In this document: positions 1 through 5,578 of the stretch, one piece after another
How positions within the stretch are numbered: position 1 is the first letter of the stretch
Layout: each line of letters starts with the position of its first letter
Source of the DNA: Thermoplasmata archaeon
Lineage (GTDB): Archaea; Thermoplasmatota; Thermoplasmata; Lutacidiplasmatales; UBA184
Length of the DNA: 8,817 nt
NCBI GenBank assembly: GCA_030043255.1
Contig: JASHYB010000115.1
Coordinates: forward strand, 1 to 8,817
Reading direction: 5' to 3'
The notes under the pieces: model-generated
What the model was told of the DNA's origin: nothing
The model's input: the letters and a program-made list of their open reading frames with translations, nothing else
Database searches by the model: none
Translations under genes and position numbers: made by a program

Positions 1-740
1 TGGTGGACCAGGCGCCCGGGGTCGCTGATGTGCTCCTCGCCGATGACCAGGGTCGAGAGACCGGACTGGCGCAGGTGGTTCTTCAGGCTCGCCAGGTCGA
101 CGTTGAGCTGCGAGGGGTGGTCGACCATGTCGAGCAGGCTCGCGACCAGGGCGTGCAGGTAGGCGTTGCGCACCCCGAAGACCCGGTGGATCGGCAAGGA
201 GTCGAACCGTCGTAGCTTCTCGTTCTCGAGGGCCAGCAGCAGCCCGCCGAGCCGCTCGAGCTCGGCCACCGAGCCGTCCACGTTCTCCCGCAGCATCGGG
301 TTCGCCTCGAGCTCGAGCCGGAACGGCAGGAAGACGACCGGTACCGGCAAGGTCTCGGTCGTCTGGAGCTGGCGGGAAAGGAGCGGCAGGAGGGCGCTGC
401 CGGTGCCGCCGCCGAGCCCGGCGAGCAGGAAGACGATCTCGAACGCCTGGAGCCGGCGGACGATCTCCTCCTGGCTCTCCTCCGCCGCCCTCAGGACCGC
501 CGCACGGTCTCCGCCGCTGCCACGGCCCCGGAGCTCCCGCCGTCCGAGCAGGATCCGCTCGTCGACGCCGACCCGGCCGAGGTGCGTCGCGTCGGTGTTG
601 ATGGCGATCGACCGGGCCCCCGGCAGGCCCAGTGCACCGAGGTCCTCGACCGCTTCGCTGCCGGCCCCTCCGAGGCCGACGACGGCGATGGAGGGGGCGC
701 CGGCGAGCTCGCGGAGGGCCTCCGCCCCGTGGTCGAGCAT
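1..740 (-). CDS. ftsZ: FtsZ/tubulin-family GTPase, divergent, 3' end outside window
   Basis: Translating the minus strand from ATG 740 gives 246 codons without a stop, running off the left edge. It aligns by eye with FtsZ through most of the core: glycine-rich T1 loop GLGGAGSEAV (22-31), NTDATHL (48-54), the ILLGRRELRGRGSGG segment, the tubulin signature GLGGGTGSA (108-116), VVFLPFRLELE (135-145), a LLLALENEKL strand (167-176) and a T7-like NVDLASLK (213-220). FtsZ polymerises with GTP into the division ring. Two departures matter: the T1 loop has S-E where FtsZ usually has G-N, and the second T7 acid (Asp212 in E. coli) is Ser218. The start lies 13 bp after the stop of the RHH gene, implying one transcript. 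The C-terminal part is missing. It could be a canonical divisome FtsZ of its lineage or a non-canonical paralogue; family membership is secure, the exact subgroup is not. Confidence 0.9.
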   Translation of the reverse strand, partial: MLDHGAEALRELAGAPSIAVVGLGGAGSEAVEDLGALGLPGARSIAINTDATHLGRVGVDERILLGRRELRGRGSGGDRAAVLRAAEESQEEIVRRLQAFEIVFLLAGLGGGTGSALLPLLSRQLQTTETLPVPVVFLPFRLELEANPMLRENVDGSVAELERLGGLLLALENEKLRRFDSLPIHRVFGVRNAYLHALVASLLDMVDHPSQLNVDLASLKNHLRQSGLSTLVIGEEHISDPGRLVH

Positions 741-753
741 CGTCCGGCCAGCG

Positions 754-1119
754 CTACGGAGGAGGGGCGCCGTCCGCCGGCACCGGGTCCGCCTCGCGCC
801 GGTGGAGCCGGGAGGGCGGCGTGATCTGGTCCAGACGGCTACGGATGTACTCGCGCACCGCCGAGCGGACCGCGTCGTCGACGCTGACCGAGTTCCCGTC
901 GCGGACGAACTCCTCGAGGCGGTTGTTGTCCTGCCGCGACAGCTCGACAACGACCTTGCGGATGTGGTGGGGAGGCAGATGCAGGGCCACGTACTGCTCC
1001 AGACCCTCCCGAATGGTGTCGGAGATGGTCGCCGTACCCTTGCCGTCCTGGATCCGCTTCAGCTTCTCGAGCAGCTCCTCGGGAATGCGGACCGTGACCC
1101 GCTCGGACGTGTCGACCAT
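754..1119 (-). CDS. Tandem ribbon-helix-helix regulator, CdrS-like, upstream of ftsZ
   Basis: A 121-residue protein with two consecutive RHH units. RHH1 (about 7-44) has the beta strand ERVTVRIP followed by two helices ending near EGLEQYV. RHH2 (about 54-93) has strand KVVVEL, helix QDNNRLEEFV, then SVSVDDAVRSAVREYI. The tail (100-121) is Pro/Arg-rich and probably disordered. RHH proteins normally dimerise to place a two-stranded sheet in the DNA major groove, so a tandem chain could fold as a single-chain pseudo-dimer. It sits just before an ftsZ gene, matching haloarchaeal cdrS-ftsZ2, where CdrS is an RHH regulator of division (established for haloarchaea; inferred here). An in-frame ATG at 1161 would add 14 residues, but it lies too close to the TATA box (1175-1180) to be in the mRNA, so ATG 1119 is chosen. 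No Shine-Dalgarno is visible. A perfect inverted repeat just upstream suggests autoregulation. Confidence 0.88.
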   Translation of the reverse strand: MVDTSERVTVRIPEELLEKLKRIQDGKGTATISDTIREGLEQYVALHLPPHHIRKVVVELSRQDNNRLEEFVRDGNSVSVDDAVRSAVREYIRSRLDQITPPSRLHRREADPVPADGAPPP

Positions 1120-1123
1120 GGAT

Positions 1124-1152
1124 GTCAGACAAGATGGTACTTTTTGTCTGAC
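1124..1152. promoter_or_regulatory. Inverted repeat, probable RHH operator
   Basis: GTCAGACAA (1124-1132) and TTGTCTGAC (1144-1152) are perfect 9-bp inverted repeats separated by 11 bp, with arm centres 20 bp apart, close to two helical turns. The element lies between the leftward TATA box (1175-1180) and ATG 1119, covering the expected transcription start and the short leader. That is a classical place for autorepression. RHH factors usually bind symmetric half-sites and this gene encodes one, so self-binding is the simplest reading (inference). A 5' leader hairpin in the mRNA is the alternative. Confidence 0.7.
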
Positions 1153-1172
1153 GATTGACATATCCCTGCGCC

Positions 1173-1182
1173 GGTATATAGA
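1173..1182 (-). promoter_or_regulatory. TATA box of the RHH-ftsZ unit
   Basis: The minus strand reads TCTATATACC, an A/T island in GC-rich surroundings. Transcription would start about 25 bp downstream, near 1150, giving a leader of about 30 nt before ATG 1119. The predicted start falls at the edge of the inverted repeat. No clear purine-rich BRE precedes it. Confidence 0.6.
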
Positions 1183-1259
1183 GTGCGCGAAGGCGCGGTC
1201 CGAGTGCACCAGCCGGCCGACGCGTTTGCCTTCCACGGCGTACTCGGCCCAAGTGGGTC

Positions 1260-1276
1260 GACCGCTTCGGGCGGTC
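1260..1276. repeat. Small inverted repeat next to TATA box
   Basis: GACCGC (1260-1265) and GCGGTC (1271-1276) form a 6-bp stem around a TTCGG loop, ending two bases before the TTAAATA box at 1279. It lies upstream of the predicted rightward start, so it would act as DNA, perhaps a factor site at the BRE/TATA, rather than as a terminator. Stems this short are common in GC-rich DNA. Confidence 0.35.
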
Positions 1277-1278
1277 CG

Positions 1279-1285
1279 TTAAATA
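1279..1285 (+). promoter_or_regulatory. TATA-like box for the DUF2079 gene
   Basis: TTAAATA is the only clearly A/T-rich heptamer on the rightward side of the divergent region. A start about 25 bp downstream (near 1307-1310) would leave a leader of about 140 nt before ATG 1449, long for an archaeal mRNA. No nearer TATA-like sequence is visible. Confidence 0.5.
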
Positions 1286-1344
1286 GGCCCGCCCGCCCTG
1301 AGCGCCCGACCAAGGGCGTGGGGTTCAGCGGAGGGTTACCGCCG

Positions 1345-1368
1345 ATGCTTCACGGCCCGGAACGTTGA
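1345..1368 (+). other. Possible 7-codon upstream ORF in DUF2079 leader
   Basis: ATG 1345 opens a short frame, MLHGPER, ended by TGA at 1366-1368. It is preceded by GGAGG at 1330-1334, a well-placed Shine-Dalgarno sequence 10 nt before the ATG. No other start in the window has one so well placed. If the transcript begins near 1308, the ORF lies in the 5' leader and ends 80 nt before the DUF2079 start. It may be a translated leader peptide or chance. Confidence 0.3.
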
Positions 1369-1448
1369 GGGGAGAGCGCGCGGTCCGGAGCGCTCGATGC
1401 CGATTCGCGGCTGCTCTGCGCGGTCCGTAGGCAGTCGATCCAAGCACG

Positions 1449-3599
1449 ATGGCCGAGCCAGAGGTCCCCACGGAATCTCCCGTACGGCCGACGGCGCCGG
1501 TCGAAGGGGGCAGGGGCCGATGGCGTGCCGCGCTCCGCCGGTGGTACCCGCACGCTCCGCTCCTGGCGACCCTCGCACTCTGCGCGGCCTACGTGGCGTA
1601 TTGGTTCTCTCTCGCGCTCGACCGTTACTACTCGCTGAACGCCGCGGTCTACGATCTCGGGATCGAGATGCAGGGCGGCTGGGTGTTCACGCAGAGCGGG
1701 GGATGGTCGAGCCCGCTCAACTACGTCGAGAGCGCCCTCTACACTCCGACACGCTTCCTCCTCTCCCCCGTCACCGCCACGGCGAACTACCCGGCCCTGC
1801 TCCTCCTGCAGACCGTCGCGCTGGCGAGCGGGGCGGTGGCGGTCTACGCGATCGCCCGCTTCCACATCGGCGGCCGGCTCGCCCCGGTGCTGTTCGCCGG
1901 GGCCTACCTCGTCTATCCGTCGCTGGCCGGGCTGAACTGGTTCGACTTCCACTGGGAGGCGCTGTTCGTTCCGCTGTTCCTGTTCGGCTACCTGTGCTTT
2001 TTGCACGCGCGCTACCGGACGGCGCTGCTCCTGTTCGCCGTCGGGGGCCTCACGACCTTTCCGTACATCGTCATGCCGGGGCTCTTCGGGGCGCTGGTGG
2101 GCCTGGAGGCGGTCTGGCCGCGTCTGGCGCAGCGGGGCCCGGTCGATCGTGTCCGCCTGCGCTTCGGCCTCCTGCTGGTCGTCGTGTCGGTCGCCTTCCT
2201 GCTCTACCAGGCCGCCAACCTCTCGTCGTTCGACGTCCACCAGTTCCTCGACTTGATCGCCTTCCGCACGACCACCCACTCCACCGGGGGCTACCCGCCG
2301 CTGGTGCTCTCGAACCGCGCGCTCGTGATGGCCATCGTGCTCGGGCCCGTGATCGCGCTGCCGATCTTCTCGCCGAAGTGGCTGGTGCTGCTCGCCCCGT
2401 ACGCCTACCTCGTTCTGGGCTCGAACTACTGGGCCTACGACTTCCCGACCATCCTCCAGACGCAGTACGGGGCCCTCGTGATCCCGATCGTCTTTGCCGC
2501 CAGCCTGGAGGTGCTCGGACGGGCGTCGCGCCCGCCTGAGCCGCGGTCGGCGCCGGCCCCCACGGGCCGCCCGCTGCGACGGACCGTGAGCCGACTGTCC
2601 CGGCTGCCGTGGAAGCTGCCCGTCCGCATGACGCCGCGGCGAGCTCTCGGCGTTGCGGCGACGATCGCGGTGCTCGGGCTGCTGCTCGCGCTGGTCTTCC
2701 AGCCGTACGGCCCGCTGAACCAGGTCGGGCCGGAGTCGTTCCCCGTCGCCGCGACGCAGCACGCGAACCTGACGCTGTTCCACGAGCTCTCGACCCTGAT
2801 CGGCCTGATCCCCCGCAGCAACCCGTACGTCCTGTTCCAGAACGACATGCCCGAGGCGCTCCCCCGGGTCCTCGACTACCTGCAGACCCCGCTCGTCTCC
2901 TCCGAGATCGATTGGCTGAACATCTCGGTCTGGGACGCCATCCACGACCAGTTCCCGCTCGAGCTGTTCAACGGGGAGGTCGTGCAGGCGCAGATCAGCT
3001 ACCTGATCGACAACCCGCAGGGACCGCTCTTCTTCGCCTACGCCACCCCGGGGATCTCGATGTACTACTTCGTGCGCGCCGTCTACGAGTCCGGCCAGTA
3101 CGGGGTGATGGGCGAGGCGTCGGGCATGCTGCTCCTGCAGCGTGGCTACCTCGGGCCGCTCGTCTACTACGTCCCGTACGAGGCGAACTTCTCCGCCCGC
3201 CAGCTCTGGAGCTGGAGTACCGGGGCCCCCTCCCTCTCCGCGCCGATCACGAGGTCGAACTTCACGAACGGACGACTGTGGTGGGGGCCCTACGCCACGC
3301 TGTCGCCGGGCGGCTACGAGGCGACGATCTGGCTGCGGAGCTCCGACATGTCAGCCTCCAACGTCCTGCCGGTGCGGATCACCGCCGAGGACGGTGCCGT
3401 CGCGCTGGCGAGCGCGAACATCAGCGGCACCGACTTCTCGGCGACGAACACCTGGCAGGCGTTCGAGATCCCGTTCTTCCTCAACGACACGATGGAAGAC
3501 GTGCAGGTGGCGACCCAGAACGCCAGCTGGTCCGGCACGATCTCCGTCGACGCGGTGCAGCTCGGGCAGGTGAGCCCGGCGGTGAACCCGCTCGGCTGA
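1449..3599 (+). CDS. DUF2079 membrane protein, GT-C-like, with outer C-terminal domain
   Basis: A 716-residue polytopic protein. Residues 1-36 are basic and probably cytoplasmic. About nine or ten hydrophobic segments follow between 38 and 356, then an Arg/Pro-rich loop (357-397), a last membrane segment (about 399-418) and a hydrophilic region (419-716). DUF2079 hallmarks are YDLGIEMQ (68-75), the NWFDFHWEAL stretch (163-172) and the YDFPTILQTQY stretch (330-340). DUF2079 proteins resemble GT-C glycosyltransferases that use lipid-linked sugars; the donor here is unknown. Around 450-500 is the IPRSNPYVLFQND type region common after the membrane part. Residues 585-706 look like a beta-sandwich carbohydrate-binding module (WWGPYATLSPGGYEATIWLR, then W669...VDAVQL). 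Seven N-x-S/T sequons fall after residue 430, supporting an outside location. ATG 1449 is the first start in frame; no Shine-Dalgarno. The methyltransferase gene follows 44 bp later. Confidence 0.87.
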   Translation: MAEPEVPTESPVRPTAPVEGGRGRWRAALRRWYPHAPLLATLALCAAYVAYWFSLALDRYYSLNAAVYDLGIEMQGGWVFTQSGGWSSPLNYVESALYTPTRFLLSPVTATANYPALLLLQTVALASGAVAVYAIARFHIGGRLAPVLFAGAYLVYPSLAGLNWFDFHWEALFVPLFLFGYLCFLHARYRTALLLFAVGGLTTFPYIVMPGLFGALVGLEAVWPRLAQRGPVDRVRLRFGLLLVVVSVAFLLYQAANLSSFDVHQFLDLIAFRTTTHSTGGYPPLVLSNRALVMAIVLGPVIALPIFSPKWLVLLAPYAYLVLGSNYWAYDFPTILQTQYGALVIPIVFAASLEVLGRASRPPEPRSAPAPTGRPLRRTVSRLSRLPWKLPVRMTPRRALGVAATIAVLGLLLALVFQPYGPLNQVGPESFPVAATQHANLTLFHELSTLIGLIPRSNPYVLFQNDMPEALPRVLDYLQTPLVSSEIDWLNISVWDAIHDQFPLELFNGEVVQAQISYLIDNPQGPLFFAYATPGISMYYFVRAVYESGQYGVMGEASGMLLLQRGYLGPLVYYVPYEANFSARQLWSWSTGAPSLSAPITRSNFTNGRLWWGPYATLSPGGYEATIWLRSSDMSASNVLPVRITAEDGAVALASANISGTDFSATNTWQAFEIPFFLNDTMEDVQVATQNASWSGTISVDAVQLGQVSPAVNPLG

Positions 3600-3603
3600 G
3601 GCC

Positions 3604-3619
3604 GACCGGTCCCATATAC
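3604..3619 (+). promoter_or_regulatory. Palindrome plus TATA box for leaderless methyltransferase mRNA
   Basis: The 44-bp gap after the DUF2079 gene contains the 8-bp palindrome GACCGGTC (3604-3611), followed by the TATA-like CATATAC (3613-3619). The TATA centre is 28 bp before ATG 3644, the spacing expected if transcription starts at or next to the start codon (leaderless mRNA). The methyltransferase can therefore be expressed separately from the DUF2079 gene, besides any read-through. Confidence 0.55.
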
Positions 3620-3643
3620 GTCGGGCCGTTCGCCCCGGCGTTG

Positions 3644-4357
3644 ATGGGAGGCCGGCCCCCCGGGCGCGTACGACGGCTGGCGCTGCTGGTCGGCTACGGG
3701 CTTCGCGCCGCCCGACGGGAGCCCCGCCCGATCGTCCGCGCGGCCGCCGACTCGCTGTTCCAGGCCACCACCTGGCTCCGCTGGCAGTTCGCCGGTCTCG
3801 GGGACGCGCGGACCCCCTACTTCCCCTCGCGCGAGGCGCTCCTGGAGGAGGCGACGCGTCAGGCGCCCCCGGACGGGCTCTGGATGGAGTTCGGCGTCTT
3901 CCGGGGCGAGAGCCTGAGGCTGCTGGCCTCCCGCACCCCGCGAGCGGTCTTCGGCTTCGACTCGTTCGAGGGACTGCCGGTCCGCTGGACCCCCCGGAAC
4001 GCCCGTGGCACCTTCAGCACGGGCGGCCAGCTGCCGGAGGTCCCTGCGAACGCCGTGCTGGTCAAGGGGCTCTTCGCGGACAGCCTCCCGCCGTTCCTCG
4101 CCGAGCACCGGCCGATCGCCGTCGGCCTGCTGCACGTCGACGCGGACCTCTACGAGAGCGCGAGGTTCGTGCTGGAGCAGCTTGCCCCCGGCCTCGGTCC
4201 CGGGACCGTGATCGTCTTCGACGAGTTCGTCACGCTCGTGCCGGACGACGAGTACCGCGCCTTCCGCCACTATCTGGCACGTAGCGGGCGCAACTCGAGG
4301 GCGATCGGCTGCTCGCCCAGCGGCTCGGTCGCCGTGGTCCTGGGCGAGGCCCGCTAG
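3644..4357 (+). CDS. TylF-like SAM-dependent O-methyltransferase
   Basis: A 237-residue class I methyltransferase of the TylF/macrocin O-methyltransferase type. Visible motifs are the SAM-binding EFGVFRGES (82-90), FGFDSFEGLP (103-112), a GTFSTGGQLPEVP segment (122-134), LLHVDADLYES (162-172, with probable metal/SAM acidic residues) and VIVFDEF (189-195). Relatives methylate sugar hydroxyls in macrolides and are also common beside glycosyltransferase genes in surface polysaccharide loci; sugar methylation is the likely role here. The N-terminal 60 residues are basic with a moderately hydrophobic stretch (RLALLVGYGLR), perhaps membrane-associated. ATG 3644 was chosen because a TATA box sits 28 bp upstream; TTG 3641 is an adjacent alternative. 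The open frame extends far upstream to 2609, but that part overlaps the DUF2079 gene and has shadow composition. Its stop overlaps the stop of the convergent GT4 gene. Confidence 0.87.
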   Translation: MGGRPPGRVRRLALLVGYGLRAARREPRPIVRAAADSLFQATTWLRWQFAGLGDARTPYFPSREALLEEATRQAPPDGLWMEFGVFRGESLRLLASRTPRAVFGFDSFEGLPVRWTPRNARGTFSTGGQLPEVPANAVLVKGLFADSLPPFLAEHRPIAVGLLHVDADLYESARFVLEQLAPGLGPGTVIVFDEFVTLVPDDEYRAFRHYLARSGRNSRAIGCSPSGSVAVVLGEAR

Positions 4358-5430
4358 GCCAGGCCCAGTCCGGCGAAGAAGGCGCTGTACTCGGCCAGGG
4401 CGCGCGGGGCGCGGTAGTGATCCGCCAGCTCGGGGTACAGTCCGCCGGATCGGCGGCGGTCATCGATCTCGACCGCCCTCCGGCACCCTTCCGCCCAGCG
4501 GGCGAGGTCGTGCACGGGCACGAGGTGCTCCCCTCCCCGCAGCACTTCGCGAAAGATGGGGATGTCCGAGGCGAGGAGCGGGGTGCCCGAGTTGACCGCT
4601 TCGATCAGCGGACGGCCGAAGCCCTCGTCGAGCGACGGATAGACCAGCAGGTCGGCCGCGTTGAAGTACAGCGGGTAGCGATCCAGCGGCACCTCCGGCA
4701 CGGCGATGAGGGCGCCGGGGGGGAACGACGGGGCAATGCGCCGCGACTCGCCGATCCGCACCACCGCGAACCGGGGGCCGAGCTCCCGAGCGAGCCGCGG
4801 GAGCAGGTCCGTGTTCTTCCGGGGGATGTCCAGGCCGACGCTCAGGATGAGGTGACGGTCGGCCGGTAGCCCGAGCGACGCCCGGGCCTCCTGCCGGTCC
4901 CGGTAGCGGAACTCGTCGCCCGTCCAGTTGTGGATGGTCACCGCGGCGAGGTCCCGGTCGATGCCCATCAGGCGCTCGCGGGTGGTGTCGCTGATGGTCA
5001 CCAAGCCCTTGAGCCGACGTGCCCACCTCAGCTCCCGGTTCATGAGGAACCGATAGCCGACCGGCGAGCGATTGACCGAGGGCGGGTCCAGGTGCCCGAG
5101 GTCGTGGACCACCCCGCTGAGGGTCGGGATCGTCCGCGCGAGGTGGAAGAAGTGCGGGGACGACAGGTGGGTCCACCGATAGCCCTGGGCCTCCCGGCGC
5201 CAGGGCGAGTTCAGGTAGAACGACGCGAGGACCGCCGCCCCGGCCGGATTGAAGCGGGAACCGACCACACGGTCGAAGCCGACCCCGGAGTCGCCGGGGC
5301 GGATCTTGAACATCACCAACCGGTCGAGCAGTCCGAGCGCGCGCAGCTCGGCGGCCATCATGCCGTGGCCGGAGGCCAGTGGGTGGCAGGCCACGAGCGC
5401 GGTGCCCGGGAAGCGGACCTTCGCAGCCAT
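4354..5430 (-). CDS. Glycosyltransferase family 4 (GT-B fold)
   Basis: A 358-residue GT4 enzyme, full length for the family. The N-terminal acceptor domain begins ALVACHPLASGHG (11-23) and includes VVHDLGHLDPP (107-117) and a TISDTTRERL helix start (145-154). The C-terminal nucleotide-sugar domain has LSVGLDIPRKNTDLL (196-210, with the usual donor-binding Lys at 205), ADLLVYPSLDEGFGRPLIEA (259-278) and the EX7E pair E269/E277, then GTPLLASDIPIFREVL. These features fit a retaining transferase using a nucleotide sugar at the cytoplasmic side; donor and acceptor cannot be read from sequence. There is no signal peptide or membrane segment. ATG 5430 has no Shine-Dalgarno; a TATA-like box lies about 77 bp upstream. 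It is convergent with the methyltransferase gene (4-bp overlap) and divergent from the second GT4. Confidence 0.9.
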   Translation of the reverse strand: MAAKVRFPGTALVACHPLASGHGMMAAELRALGLLDRLVMFKIRPGDSGVGFDRVVGSRFNPAGAAVLASFYLNSPWRREAQGYRWTHLSSPHFFHLARTIPTLSGVVHDLGHLDPPSVNRSPVGYRFLMNRELRWARRLKGLVTISDTTRERLMGIDRDLAAVTIHNWTGDEFRYRDRQEARASLGLPADRHLILSVGLDIPRKNTDLLPRLARELGPRFAVVRIGESRRIAPSFPPGALIAVPEVPLDRYPLYFNAADLLVYPSLDEGFGRPLIEAVNSGTPLLASDIPIFREVLRGGEHLVPVHDLARWAEGCRRAVEIDDRRRSGGLYPELADHYRAPRALAEYSAFFAGLGLA

Positions 5431-5501
5431 CGGCTCGCCCGACGGCCGGGTCCGTCGAAGGACCGGTCGTCTCTCGGCGGTGCGCGCTGCCGCGCAACCA
5501 A

Positions 5502-5511
5502 TATAAGTCGC
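5502..5511. promoter_or_regulatory. Central TATA-like element in divergent GT4-GT4 region
   Basis: The 148-bp gap between the two divergent GT4 genes has a single A/T island. It reads CTTATATTGG-like on the minus strand (around 5511-5500) and AATATAAG on the plus strand. The minus reading is closer to the archaeal TATA consensus. It sits almost midway: about 77 bp from ATG 5430 and 74 bp from GTG 5579, giving leaders near 50 nt either way. One near-symmetric box may serve both genes, or only the leftward one. The palindrome GACCGGTC at 5461-5468 lies on the leftward side. Confidence 0.5.
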
Positions 5512-5578
5512 TCGCCGCGGACGACGGAACAGGAGCCAGCCCCCGGGCGGGCGACCCGGGACGGCCGCAAGGCCCGCG

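Larger units (their letters stand above)
1193..1427. repeat. Dispersed GCGCGGTCCG direct repeats
   Basis: The 10-mer GCGCGGTCCG occurs exactly at 1193-1202, 1378-1387 and 1418-1427. The core GCGGTCCG occurs again at 1271-1278, directly before the rightward TATA box. All four copies have the same orientation and lie in the divergent intergenic region. They could be protein binding sites or a GC-rich coincidence. The core also appears inside the GT2 gene near 8704-8713, so it is not exclusive to this region. Confidence 0.4.
1120..1448. other. 329-bp divergent intergenic region
   Basis: This separates the RHH-ftsZ unit (leftward) from the DUF2079 gene (rightward). It holds, left to right, an inverted repeat, a leftward TATA box, a small hairpin touching a rightward TATA-like box, a 7-codon upstream ORF with a Shine-Dalgarno sequence, and several GCGCGGTCCG words. 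No convincing longer gene was found: the reading frames crossing it are antisense or frame-shifted shadows of neighbours. No tRNA fold or other recognisable RNA was seen. Confidence 0.75.

Noticed and set aside
1133..1152. T-run and hairpin at the inverted repeat as a terminator
   Set aside because: It lies upstream of both divergent genes, between a TATA box and a start codon, with no gene ending nearby; an operator is a better explanation.
166..1158. A 330-codon open frame on the plus strand across the ftsZ and RHH genes
   Set aside because: It is Ser/Arg/Pro-rich with no recognisable domain and lies antisense to two clearly recognisable genes.
1120..1161. In-frame upstream ATG 1161 as start of the RHH protein
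   Set aside because: It lies only about 15 bp after the TATA box, probably outside the transcript, and the added residues would be encoded by the operator-like repeat; the RHH fold begins right after ATG 1119.
1350..2945. A 531-codon open frame on the minus strand opposite the DUF2079 gene
   Set aside because: Its translation is Arg/Gln/Glu/Asp-rich low-complexity protein typical of the antisense strand of GC-rich genes, while the plus-strand frame gives a coherent membrane protein.
2609..3643. Long upstream extension of the methyltransferase frame
   Set aside because: It overlaps the DUF2079 gene in another frame and reads as Arg/Ala/Pro-rich shadow; family similarity begins only after ATG 3644, next to a TATA box.
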